Source: Chitinophaga japonensis
Lineage (GTDB): Bacteria; Bacteroidota; Bacteroidia; Chitinophagales; Chitinophagaceae
Length of the DNA stretch: 64,000 nt
NCBI RefSeq assembly: GCF_007830125.1
Contig: NZ_VLLG01000003.1
Span: 1,910,271 to 1,974,270, forward strand
Direction of reading: 5' to 3'
Shown here: in pieces, positions 42,685 to 51,331 of the stretch
How positions within the stretch are numbered: position 1 is the stretch's first letter
How the letters are laid out: every line of letters begins with the position of its first letter
The notes under the pieces: model-generated
Database searches by the model: none
What the model was told of the DNA's origin: nothing
Seen by the model: only the letters and a program-made list of their open reading frames with translations
Position numbers and translations under genes: made by a program

Positions 42685-45600
42685 TTAAGCATTCACGGCA
42701 GCGGCCGTTTCGTTCTCATTCTCTTTCTCTTTTCTCTTACGTTTACCCTTGCGGGTAGTACCGGCGGCAAACAGCACGTATAGTCCCGGTATTACCAGTA
42801 CGCCGAACAGCGTACCTATCAGCATGCCCCCTGCAGCGGCCGTTCCTATGGAGCGGTTGCCCATAGCGCCTGCGCCGGTGGCGATGCACAGCGGTACCAG
42901 GCCGGCAATGAAGGCAAAGGAGGTCATGAGGATAGGCCGCAGGCGGGATACCGCGCCTTCCTTGGCGGCCTCCAGCGGGCTGAGGCCCTGTTTGTTCCGC
43001 AGGATGGCAAATTCCACGATCAGGATGGCGTTCTTGCCCAGCAACCCTATCAGCATTACCAGGGCCACCTGTGCGTAGATGTTGTTTTCCAGGCCCAGTA
43101 ACTTGAGCGAGAGGAAAGCGCCGAAAATACCTGCGGGCAGTGACAATATCACCGGCAGGGGCAGCAGGAAGCTCTCGTACTGCGCCGCCAGCAGCAGGTA
43201 TACGAACACCAGGCAGATAATGAAAATATAGATGGCCTGGTTGCCGGACAGGATCTGTTCCCGCGTCATGCCGCTCCATTCGTAGGTGAAGCCCCTGGGC
43301 AGCGTAGTGGCAGCCGTTTCGCGGATGGCCTGTATGGCGTCGCCGCTGCTGTAACCCGGCGCCGCATCACCGTTGATCATGGGGGAGGTGTACATATTGT
43401 AGCGGGTAAGCTGTTCCGGCCCATATACCCTTTCCAGGCGGATAAAGTTGGAGAAAGGCACCATCTGCCCCTTGTCGTTCTTCACATACAGGTGCAGCAC
43501 GTCTTCCGGCTGTGTCCTGTACTGGGGCGCGGCCTGCACCATTACCTTGTACATCTGCCCGAAGCGGATGAAGTTGGAGGCATAGTAGCTGCCCAGCAAC
43601 GTTTGCAGCGTGGACATGGCATTCTCTATGCTGACGCCTTTCTGCGCGGCCTGCTCCTGGTCCACGTGGATCAGGTACTGCGGGAAGCTCACGTCAAAGC
43701 TGGTAAAGGCGGCGCCTATCTCCGGCCGCTCTTTTAATGCGGCAATAAAGTCATTGGTGACCTTGGCCGTTTGTTCCAGGTTGCCGCTGCGCGTCATGTC
43801 CAGCAGGCGCAGCTCAAAGCCGCTGGCGTTACCGAAGCCCGGCACGGTGGGCGGCGGAAAGAATTCGATATTGGCGTCTGTGATGCGCTTCACCTTCCTG
43901 TTCAGCAGCTCAATAAGCTGGGTAACGGATTCCCGCCGCTTGTCCCAGGGCTTGAGGTTGATCATACCCATGCCATAGGACGCGCCGGCTACTTCATTCA
44001 CCAGGCTGTAGCCTGCCAGGGTGGATACGGATTCCACGGCATCGAGGTCGCGGGCGGCGGCATACACTTCCTTCAGCACGTGCTGGGTACGCTCCACGGT
44101 AGCGCCGGGCGGCGTGGTCACATTCACATAGATCACGCCCTGGTCTTCCGAGGGAATAAAGCCGGAAGGCAGCACGCTGCTTACGCCCCAGGTAGCCACG
44201 AAGAACAGCAGCAGCAGCGCTACGGTGATCAGCCGGCGGCCGGCCATGCGGCCTACCAGGCTGCGGTAGCCGTTGGCCGTGGCATCATACCCGTTGTTGA
44301 AGCTGCGGAAGAAACGTGCCAGCAGGCTGTTGGACGGTTTTTTACCATGCGTGTTGCGCAGCATGAGCGCACAGAGTGCAGGCGTAAGCGTTACCGCATT
44401 CACGCCGGATATGACAATAGAAATGGCCAGGGTCAGGGAGAACTGCCGGTAAAACACGCCCACGGGGCCGGACAGGAAAGCCACCGGCACAAATACGGCG
44501 GACATCACCAGCGTAATGGCCACGATAGCGCCGCTGATCTCCTTCATGGCGGCCAGCGTGGCTTCCAGGGGCGGCAGGTGCTCCTCGCTCATCTTCACAT
44601 GCACGGCCTCCACCACCACGATGGCGTTATCCACCACGATGCCGATGGCCAGCACCAGCGCAAACAGCGTGAGCAGGTTGATGGAAAAGCCCAGCAACTG
44701 CATGAAGCATAAGGTGCCGATCAGCGCCACCGGCACAGCCAGCGCGGGGATCAGCGTGGAGCGGAAGTCCTGCAGGAACAGGAACACTACCAGGAACACC
44801 AGTACGAAGGCCTCCAGCAGGGTGCGCAGCACTTCATGTATGGAAGCGTCCAGGAAGTTGGACACGTCATAGTTGAAATTGTAGTGCATGCCCGGCGGAA
44901 AGGAGGTGGCCTTCAGCTCGGCCATCTTGTCCTTTACGTTCCGGATCACCTCGCGGGCATTGGAGCCGGGGCGCTGTTTCAGCATGATGGAGGCGGAGGG
45001 CTTGCCATCCGTTTCCGATACCATGCTGTAGGTGAGGGAGCCGAATTCCAGGTCGGCAATGTCTTTCAGGCGCAGCATGGAGCCGTCTGCTTCCGTGCGC
45101 AGGATAATGTTGGCGTACTGCGAAGGCTCGAAGAACTTGCCGGTATACCGCAGTACGTACTGCAGCAGTTGCGGCGCCTTGTCGGAGCTGATACCGGTCT
45201 TTCCCGGCGCTGCTTCTATGTTCTGGCGGCGGATGGCGGCTACCGCTTCTTCAGCGGAGATATTATAAGCCAGCATGCGGTCCGGTTTCAGCCATACGCG
45301 CATGGCGTATTCCCTGGCGCCCATGATCTCCGCACGTCCTACGCCGTCAATCCTTTTGAGCTCCTGCAGCACATTGATGTCTGCAAAGTTGTAGATGAAT
45401 TGTTCGTCCAGGCTGGGATCATCGCTCATGATGTTGAGGTACAGCAGCATACTGTTCACCTCTTTCTCCGTGGTCACCCCGGCCTTTATCACCTCTTCGG
45501 GCAGCTCGTCAATAATGGTGGCTACCCTGTTCTGCACGTTCACGGCAGCCTGGTCCGGGTCTATGCCCACGTTAAAGAATACCTGTATCACCGTAATACC

Positions 45601-45855
45601 ATTGTTACTGGTAACGGTAGACATATAGGTCATGCCGGGCACGCCGTTGATGGCCCGTTCCAGCGGGGTGGCCACCGCCTTGGCGCACACCTCCGCGTTG
45701 GCGCCGGTATACCTGGCCGTAACGGTAACGGAGGGTGGCACGATATCGGGAAACTGGGTAACCGGCAGGCGGAGCAGGGCCAGCAGACCCAGTAGCGTTA
45801 TGATCAAAGAAATGACCAGCGACAGCACCGGCCGCTTTATAAAAGTATCAAACAT
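42685..45855 (-). CDS. RND (AcrB/HAE1-type) efflux permease
   Basis: 1056 residues, normal for HAE1 RND transporters. Two copies of a helix plus large periplasmic loop arrangement are seen, with twelve hydrophobic spans. The proton-relay motif GIVVDNAIVV in the fourth span and the FIKRPVLSLVISLIITLLGLLAL start are diagnostic. The C-terminus is rich in Lys/Arg/Glu (KGKRKRKEKENENE). It exports hydrophobic or amphiphilic compounds using proton flow, together with the adaptor upstream and OM factor downstream. It lies about 5 kb from the lipid-like cluster. Export of that product is possible but not shown. Confidence 0.93.
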   Translation of the reverse strand: MFDTFIKRPVLSLVISLIITLLGLLALLRLPVTQFPDIVPPSVTVTARYTGANAEVCAKAVATPLERAINGVPGMTYMSTVTSNNGITVIQVFFNVGIDPDQAAVNVQNRVATIIDELPEEVIKAGVTTEKEVNSMLLYLNIMSDDPSLDEQFIYNFADINVLQELKRIDGVGRAEIMGAREYAMRVWLKPDRMLAYNISAEEAVAAIRRQNIEAAPGKTGISSDKAPQLLQYVLRYTGKFFEPSQYANIILRTEADGSMLRLKDIADLEFGSLTYSMVSETDGKPSASIMLKQRPGSNAREVIRNVKDKMAELKATSFPPGMHYNFNYDVSNFLDASIHEVLRTLLEAFVLVFLVVFLFLQDFRSTLIPALAVPVALIGTLCFMQLLGFSINLLTLFALVLAIGIVVDNAIVVVEAVHVKMSEEHLPPLEATLAAMKEISGAIVAITLVMSAVFVPVAFLSGPVGVFYRQFSLTLAISIVISGVNAVTLTPALCALMLRNTHGKKPSNSLLARFFRSFNNGYDATANGYRSLVGRMAGRRLITVALLLLFFVATWGVSSVLPSGFIPSEDQGVIYVNVTTPPGATVERTQHVLKEVYAAARDLDAVESVSTLAGYSLVNEVAGASYGMGMINLKPWDKRRESVTQLIELLNRKVKRITDANIEFFPPPTVPGFGNASGFELRLLDMTRSGNLEQTAKVTNDFIAALKERPEIGAAFTSFDVSFPQYLIHVDQEQAAQKGVSIENAMSTLQTLLGSYYASNFIRFGQMYKVMVQAAPQYRTQPEDVLHLYVKNDKGQMVPFSNFIRLERVYGPEQLTRYNMYTSPMINGDAAPGYSSGDAIQAIRETAATTLPRGFTYEWSGMTREQILSGNQAIYIFIICLVFVYLLLAAQYESFLLPLPVILSLPAGIFGAFLSLKLLGLENNIYAQVALVMLIGLLGKNAILIVEFAILRNKQGLSPLEAAKEGAVSRLRPILMTSFAFIAGLVPLCIATGAGAMGNRSIGTAAAGGMLIGTLFGVLVIPGLYVLFAAGTTRKGKRKRKEKENENETAAAVNA

Positions 45856-45879
45856 GTATTGCTTATTTTTTCAGGACAC

Positions 45880-46995
45880 TTACATTTTTATCACACTGTC
45901 CGCGGGAACGGGCACCGGACGGATGTGCATACCGTCGCGGAGGCTTTGCGTGCCTTCGCATACGATCCGCTCACCCGGCTTTATGCCGGCCTTCACTATA
46001 TAAGAATAGCTTAACCGGGTGCCGGGCGTAAAACTGCGCATGGCAATGCGGTTACTGCTGTCCACTACGAATACGTAGTTCTTGTCCTGCATTTCAAATA
46101 CGGCCTTCTGGGGAATGAGCACGGCCTTTTCAATGGTGTTGGTCAGTTGTATGCTGCCGCTGGCCCCGTGCTTCAACAGCTTGTGCGGGTTGGGGAAACG
46201 GGCGCGGAAAGCAATGGCGCCGGTAGACGCCTGGAATTCTCCTTCCACGGTTTCCACCTTGCCGGGATAGCTGTACTCCGATCCGTCTGCCAGCGTGAGG
46301 CCCACGGTTTTATTGTCCGGTCCTTTTTTGGATTTTTTATACTCGAGGTATTCTGTTTCCGATACGTTGAAATAGGCGTACATCTCGTGCGTGTCAGACA
46401 CCGTGGTAAGCAGGGTACCGTCTGTTACCAGGCTGCCGGTCTTTAAGGGAATGCGGTCTATAATACCGTCAAAAGGCGCCCGGATATTGGTATAGCTTAG
46501 CCGCATGGATGCTTTGGTCACCGCGGACCTGGCTTCATCTATACGTGCTTTCAGCGCAGCCAGCTTGGCCTCCGCTACCTCCAGCTCTGTTCGGGAAATG
46601 ACCTTTTTATCTACCAGCAGCTTTACCCGCCGGGTGTTCACTTCCGCGGCTTTGGCTTCGGCCATGGCGCTGCTCAGGTTGGCGTTGGCTTCTGCCAGTT
46701 GGTTCTTATATTCTTCGTCGTTAATGGTAAAGAGCAGTTGTCCTTTTCTTACTTCCTGCCCTTCGTCTACATATATTTTATCGAGGAACCCGTCTACCCG
46801 GGCCCTGATCTCAACATTTCGCACGGCCTGTAAACTGGCTACGTAGCTATGCTGTATGGAAGTGTCTTTTTCCACCAGTTGCGTCACTGGGAATGGCCTT
46901 GCTTTTTCATGGTTTTTCCTGTTGTTGCCATTGGTGGTGCATCCGTACATGAAAATGGCCGCCCATCCCGTAATGGTCCAAATATATTGTTTCAT
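45880..46995 (-). CDS. RND efflux periplasmic adaptor (membrane fusion protein), lipoprotein
   Basis: 371 residues from ATG at 46995. The frame is open to 47088, but the later Met gives a lipoprotein signal with lipobox FMYGC. Order: lipoyl-like half (IRARVDGFLDKIYVDEGQEVRKGQLLF), alpha hairpin coiled coil (about 90-155), second lipoyl half (YTNIRAPFDGIIDR), beta barrel and membrane-proximal domain. This is the HlyD/AcrA-type adaptor linking the RND permease with the outer-membrane factor. It is the first gene of the efflux unit; no regulator is adjacent, and I found no clear promoter box. Confidence 0.9.
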   Translation of the reverse strand: MKQYIWTITGWAAIFMYGCTTNGNNRKNHEKARPFPVTQLVEKDTSIQHSYVASLQAVRNVEIRARVDGFLDKIYVDEGQEVRKGQLLFTINDEEYKNQLAEANANLSSAMAEAKAAEVNTRRVKLLVDKKVISRTELEVAEAKLAALKARIDEARSAVTKASMRLSYTNIRAPFDGIIDRIPLKTGSLVTDGTLLTTVSDTHEMYAYFNVSETEYLEYKKSKKGPDNKTVGLTLADGSEYSYPGKVETVEGEFQASTGAIAFRARFPNPHKLLKHGASGSIQLTNTIEKAVLIPQKAVFEMQDKNYVFVVDSSNRIAMRSFTPGTRLSYSYIVKAGIKPGERIVCEGTQSLRDGMHIRPVPVPADSVIKM

Positions 46996-47248
46996 TATTG
47001 ACAATCCTGTTTTGCTGCGCTGTTCACAAGCGCCCCGGTTAAGAATACAAATAGAATACAAGTGATCATTGCCCCCTTTCATCATCAAGCATGAAAAATG
47101 CGCAATTAATATTTCCCGGATGAGTGTGTGGCCCTACACACCTCCCAGCCGTTATTAACTGTGAATGCTTAATTTATAAAAGCAGCGTGCCCGACATGCA
47201 GTGGCGGGTCTTGTTTTTTACCTTGGAAAGCGTCAGAAAAGGGAAGGA

Positions 47249-47680
47249 TCAGAACAGGGTGAACCGGAACAGGAAGTTATAGTATGCCGGTAAGAAGGCG
47301 TCCTGCCATTGATATTCGCCGGCTTTCGTCTCTTTGATCTGGATGCAATAGTCCGGTTTTTCATATTGGTATAATATACGCGGACTGCAGTTGAACTGCT
47401 GTATGGCAGCGCTGATGTATAAACGCTGCTTGCGCTTTTTAGGGGTGTTACGGAAGATCTTTTTGACATTCATGCCGGCCTCATCGGTCTGCAGTTTTAC
47501 GAGCAGCTTGCTGAGTGCGCTGTCGTCAAATATGCCGGTGGTGATGTGTGCCTGTTTGTCAGCCGCTGCTGCGGGCGTCTGCAAGTGGCTGCTGTCAGGG
47601 AAGAAACCGGCAGCCTGCCACAGGCTGAATATCAGCCAGCAGTAAAGCCACTTCATCGGTATGTGTATTTTCTTCAGCAT
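47249..47680 (-). CDS. small exported protein of unknown function
   Basis: 143 residues from ATG at 47680; the frame reaches 47692, but MLKKIHIPMKWLYCWLIFSL gives a usable signal peptide. The mature part is basic (FRNTPKKRKQR), ends in aromatic residues (YYNFLFRFTLF), and matches no family I know. Evidence for coding is the open frame plus signal peptide only. It stands between the efflux genes and the transglutaminase operon. Confidence 0.45.
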   Translation of the reverse strand: MLKKIHIPMKWLYCWLIFSLWQAAGFFPDSSHLQTPAAAADKQAHITTGIFDDSALSKLLVKLQTDEAGMNVKKIFRNTPKKRKQRLYISAAIQQFNCSPRILYQYEKPDYCIQIKETKAGEYQWQDAFLPAYYNFLFRFTLF

Positions 47681-47754
47681 GCCTTGTCCCACAACGATAG
47701 CCGTAAAATTAAAATTTATGTGACAACGGTCAAAGCGAAACTGTATGAACGGGG

Positions 47755-47863
47755 ATAATTAACAATTAATAATGAATAATTAAGGATATTTTTAACATTT
47801 TTATTTCGTTGGAACATTTATCCCCCGTGCAATTATTAATTATTCATTCTTAATTATTAATTA
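47755..47863. repeat. word-repeat inverted repeat (AATTATTAATT word)
   Basis: The left arm at about 47755-47784 and the right arm at 47831-47863 are reverse complements built from AATTAAT/AATAATTA words, with a 46-base loop. The right arm abuts the stop codon of the transglutaminase gene. It has the same architecture as the repeats in the biosynthetic cluster but a different word. Confidence 0.7.
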
Positions 47864-48802
47864 CTACTGCTGTCCCGCAAATGTGCTCTCCGGTAATTCC
47901 TCCGGAGCTTGCTGCGCATCCGGCTGCAGGTGCACGTTGTTCATTTCTTCAAATATGTGGCCGTCTTCATATCCTACGGAAACGAATACTGTCAGCGTTT
48001 GCCGGGCAGGGCCCTTGAAGGTGCCCTTTACGGGGCTGCAATCCCTGAAGTGCCGGCCTACTGACAATTTTACATGCTTGTTGGTTACCCATACATTGTT
48101 GGTGGGATCTATGCCGGCCCATCCGTAACCGGGTATCCATGCTTCCACCCAGGCGTGTGTGGCGCCTTCTCCCCGCATACCGTTCTTGTTGGGGCAGATG
48201 TACCCGCTCACATAACGGCAGGGGATATCGCAGGTGCGTAGCACCTGCAGCATGAGGTGGGCAAAGTCCTGGCAAACGCCCGCGCGGTGATCCAGTATTT
48301 CGTCTACCGTTGTTTCTACCGTTGTGATGCCTTTGAGGTATTTGAACTGCTTGAAAATGTATTCGCTGCAGGATTCCGTTACCGCCGCCACGCTGTCCCG
48401 CTGCCGGATAATATTTACAATATCGTTGACGGCGTCCTGCGAGCGGATGGTGTCCTTGCCGGCCAGCTCCAGCAATTGCAGCGATTCGCGGGTTTCCTCC
48501 TGCAGTTGCGCAAAGCCGGTATGAAAATTTATTTTCAACTGGGAGGACGCCGTGGTGCGCACCAGCAGCTTGCTTTCAATAACCAGTACCTTGTGCGGCG
48601 GCAGTACGTTGAACACGCCGGCTTTGTTGCCCCAGTAGTCTGTAAACGTGTGCACCTCCGGGTGATCGGTAATAAAAAGATCGTGCTGCAGTATTTCCTG
48701 GTCCGGGCAGGCATAGGGAAATATCTTGATCTCGTTGGCGCTTTCCTTTACCGGCCTGTCGTACTCGTACCGGGTAATATGATGGATCCTGAAAATTGAC
48801 AT
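47864..48802 (-). CDS. transglutaminase-like cysteine protease family protein
   Basis: 312 residues. An N-terminal beta domain typical of bacterial transglutaminase-like proteins (HITRYEYDRPVKESANEIKIFP) precedes the catalytic core with Cys177 (AGVCQDFAH), His216 (GATHAWVEAW) and Asp232 (GIDPTN), a full papain-like triad. It is the last gene of a three-gene unit with the alpha-E and ATP-grasp proteins. This trio is widespread and has been proposed to make and trim a peptide or amide-linked modification, with the transglutaminase-like protein as its peptidase. The substrate is not known. Confidence 0.9.
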   Translation of the reverse strand: MSIFRIHHITRYEYDRPVKESANEIKIFPYACPDQEILQHDLFITDHPEVHTFTDYWGNKAGVFNVLPPHKVLVIESKLLVRTTASSQLKINFHTGFAQLQEETRESLQLLELAGKDTIRSQDAVNDIVNIIRQRDSVAAVTESCSEYIFKQFKYLKGITTVETTVDEILDHRAGVCQDFAHLMLQVLRTCDIPCRYVSGYICPNKNGMRGEGATHAWVEAWIPGYGWAGIDPTNNVWVTNKHVKLSVGRHFRDCSPVKGTFKGPARQTLTVFVSVGYEDGHIFEEMNNVHLQPDAQQAPEELPESTFAGQQ

Positions 48803-48820
48803 AGTATGATTTAGATAAAC

Positions 48821-49762
48821 TTATGCATAAGAGAAAAACTGCTGTCCCAGTCGTTTATTAAAGTGCAGCAGCTCCTGCCGTATCTCCTCGAGAAACTGCC
48901 GCAGCGTGTCATTGTTCAGCGTTTCGAGGTCGGTGTACCGCACCCGGCTGATCAGGCGGCCAAAGCAGCGCATCAGCGATGCATTGTCCGAGGAGGGATT
49001 GCTGCGTATTACTTCCTGCAAGCGCCGTTCCATTCTGCCCAGGGAGTGGGCCACGGAATGCGGGAAATTGTCGTTGAACAATACCTGGTGCAGCACATTG
49101 TAATTATAATTGGCGCTGCGGTAGGTCTTTAAGTGCAACTCGTAGCCGGACAGGGAGTACAGCAGGTAGCGCCATTGCATAATGTCCTGTACATCGTCCA
49201 GGTTGTACTGTATGCGCTGGTACTCCCGGTTGGTGAGCACAATGGTTTCCAGGCAGCGCTCGGCGTACTTGCCCAGGTTCATAAAGCTCCAGCCCGGTCC
49301 GCGGGACATGGTAATGTCTGTTACCCCGGTGTACAGCACCGTGTGCCGGGTGATGAGGTTCATGACCTCCGCGGCCTCGTAGCTGTTCAGCCGCTGGTCC
49401 AGCGAGGGCTGGTTCATGAGGTGGTAAATGGCGTTCACTTCCTCCCACACTTCTTTGGTGATATGGTCCTGCACGCCCCGGGCGTTCTCCCGTGCGCGGC
49501 CTACGATCGTTTTCAGCGAGTTGTTGTTGGTGGTATCCGTAATGAGGTTTTTCAGCGCCGCCCCGGTGTTAAATTCCATAGCGGTGATTTCCTCCGGCGT
49601 GGCCGAGGAAAAGGTTTCCAGCACCTGCCGCCAACTGTAGGACCCATACACATCCTTGTCCAGCGACAGGATGTAGTGGGTGGATACAGCGCGTAACAGG
49701 CCGCCGGCCCGCTCCATGTAGCGGTTCATCCAGAATAATGCGTCAGCGATCCTACTTAACAT
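48821..49762 (-). CDS. alpha-E domain protein (DUF403)
   Basis: 313 residues, all alpha. The start MLSRIADALFWMNRYMERAGGLLRAV is the family hallmark, and the rest is a continuous set of helices ending RQELLHFNKRLGQQFF. The family always accompanies circularly permuted ATP-grasp proteins, as here, and probably assists their ligase reaction. No catalytic residues are known to me. It lies 18 bases before the transglutaminase gene and 15 bases after the ATP-grasp gene. Confidence 0.9.
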   Translation of the reverse strand: MLSRIADALFWMNRYMERAGGLLRAVSTHYILSLDKDVYGSYSWRQVLETFSSATPEEITAMEFNTGAALKNLITDTTNNNSLKTIVGRARENARGVQDHITKEVWEEVNAIYHLMNQPSLDQRLNSYEAAEVMNLITRHTVLYTGVTDITMSRGPGWSFMNLGKYAERCLETIVLTNREYQRIQYNLDDVQDIMQWRYLLYSLSGYELHLKTYRSANYNYNVLHQVLFNDNFPHSVAHSLGRMERRLQEVIRSNPSSDNASLMRCFGRLISRVRYTDLETLNNDTLRQFLEEIRQELLHFNKRLGQQFFSYA

Positions 49763-49777
49763 ACTATAGTGTGAGGG

Positions 49778-51223
49778 TTAGTCAATGATCCATGTATCCT
49801 TGCTTCCGCCGCCCTGCGAAGAATTCACCACCAGCGACCCTGCGCGTAAGGCTACACGGGTAAGGCCGCCCGGCACGATCTTGATGCCTTGCGGCCCGCA
49901 AAGCGCGTAGGGGCGCAGGTCCACATGCCTGGGCTGGAAAGCGCCGTCAATGAAACAAGGTACCGTGGATAATTTAATAATGGGTTGCGCAATATAATTG
50001 CGGGCATCCGCTTCAATGGCGGTGCGGGCTTTGCTCCATTCTTCCTCCGTTACCCGGTTGCCCATGATCATGCCGTAGCCGCCGGACTGGTTGGTGCGCT
50101 TGATCACCATGTCCTGGATATTAGCAAACACATGCTCCCGCGCATCCGGCTGGCTTAGCTCGTAGGTGGGCACATTGGAGAGGAGCGGCTCCTCGTTCAG
50201 GTAATAGCGGATCATGGCGGGTACGTAGGCATATACCGCTTTGTCGTCCGCCACGCCATTGCCTACGGCATTCACGATGGCTACGGTGCCCTTGCGGTAG
50301 GCGCCCATCAGTCCCGGCACGCCCAGCGCGCTGTCCGGCCGGAATATCAGCGGGTCCAGGTATTCATCGTCTATGCGCCGGTATATCACATGCACCTGTT
50401 CCAGGCCGTTGGTGGTTTTCATATATACCTTGTGGTTATCCACCACCAGGTCCCGCCCTTCTACCAGGGATACGCCCATTTGCCGGGCCAGGAAGGTATG
50501 CTCGTAATAGGCGGAGTTGTAAATGCCGGGCGTGAGCAGCACAACAGTGGGGTTGGATATCTGCGCCGGCGCCAGTTGCAGCAGTATCTCGTGCAGCAGC
50601 AGGGGATAATTGCTTACGCGCCTTACATGGTTGGAAGCCAGCAGCTCGGGAAATATACGTTTGGTCACTTCCCGGTTTTCCAGCATGTAGCTAACGCCGG
50701 AGGGAGTACGCAGGTTGTCTTCCAGTATGTAGAAACGGCCGTCCCCGCCCCGTATCAGGTCTATGCCGGAAATGTGCACGTAGATGTCATAGGGCACGCT
50801 GATACCGTGCACCTCGCGGGTATAGTGCGGGCAGGAGGCGATCAGCGCCGCCGGCACTATTTTGTCCTTAATGATCTGCTGTTCGGAATAAACGTCTTTT
50901 AAGAAAAGGTTCAGGGCTTTCAGCCGCTGCTTGATCCCTTTTTCCACCAGCTCCCATTCCTGCCCGGTAATAATGCGGGGGATAATATCAAAGGGAAAGA
51001 TGCGCTCTATGCCGGCATTGTCGCTGTATACGGTGAAGGTAATGCCCTGGTTCATGAAAAGCTCGCCGGCCAGGCGGTCCTTCTGCTGCAGGGCTGCTAC
51101 GTCCAGCTCCCGGAGCGAAGCAAATACTTTGCTGTAATGGGCCCGTACCTGCCCGGTGTCGCACATCTCGTCCCAGATGCCGTCTGCACAACCATAAGTC
51201 TGGAGAAAGTCTTCCACGCCCAT
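49778..51223 (-). CDS. circularly permuted ATP-grasp protein (type 2)
   Basis: 481 residues. Family segments DGRFYILEDNLRTPSGVSYMLENR and RTNQSGGYGMIMG correspond to the ATP-grasp core in permuted order. The N-terminus carries the conserved RIFPFDIIPRII. It should form an amide bond between a carboxylate and an amine with ATP. It is the first gene in the trio with alpha-E and transglutaminase-like proteins. The target peptide or small molecule is unknown. Confidence 0.9.
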   Translation of the reverse strand: MGVEDFLQTYGCADGIWDEMCDTGQVRAHYSKVFASLRELDVAALQQKDRLAGELFMNQGITFTVYSDNAGIERIFPFDIIPRIITGQEWELVEKGIKQRLKALNLFLKDVYSEQQIIKDKIVPAALIASCPHYTREVHGISVPYDIYVHISGIDLIRGGDGRFYILEDNLRTPSGVSYMLENREVTKRIFPELLASNHVRRVSNYPLLLHEILLQLAPAQISNPTVVLLTPGIYNSAYYEHTFLARQMGVSLVEGRDLVVDNHKVYMKTTNGLEQVHVIYRRIDDEYLDPLIFRPDSALGVPGLMGAYRKGTVAIVNAVGNGVADDKAVYAYVPAMIRYYLNEEPLLSNVPTYELSQPDAREHVFANIQDMVIKRTNQSGGYGMIMGNRVTEEEWSKARTAIEADARNYIAQPIIKLSTVPCFIDGAFQPRHVDLRPYALCGPQGIKIVPGGLTRVALRAGSLVVNSSQGGGSKDTWIID

Positions 51224-51281
51224 AACTACACAATTTTGGTTGATAATGTAATGATTGTAACAAGATAGTATTAAAAAGTAT

Positions 51282-51317
51282 AAAAAAAAACCGGCCGCAT
51301 ATGGAAAATGCGGCCGG
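51282..51317 (-). terminator. rho-independent terminator after susD
   Basis: Stem CCGGCCGCAT at 51291-51300 with ATGCGGCCGG at 51308-51317 and a 7-base loop. On the minus strand it is followed by a run of nine T. It lies 14 bases after the SusD stop and ends the SusC-SusD transcript. Confidence 0.85.
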
Positions 51318-51331
51318 CTGATGAAGAACGT

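Noticed and set aside
43771..44712. Long plus-strand frame opposite the RND permease
   Set aside because: His/Gly/Gln-rich shadow translation; the minus-strand permease is unambiguous.
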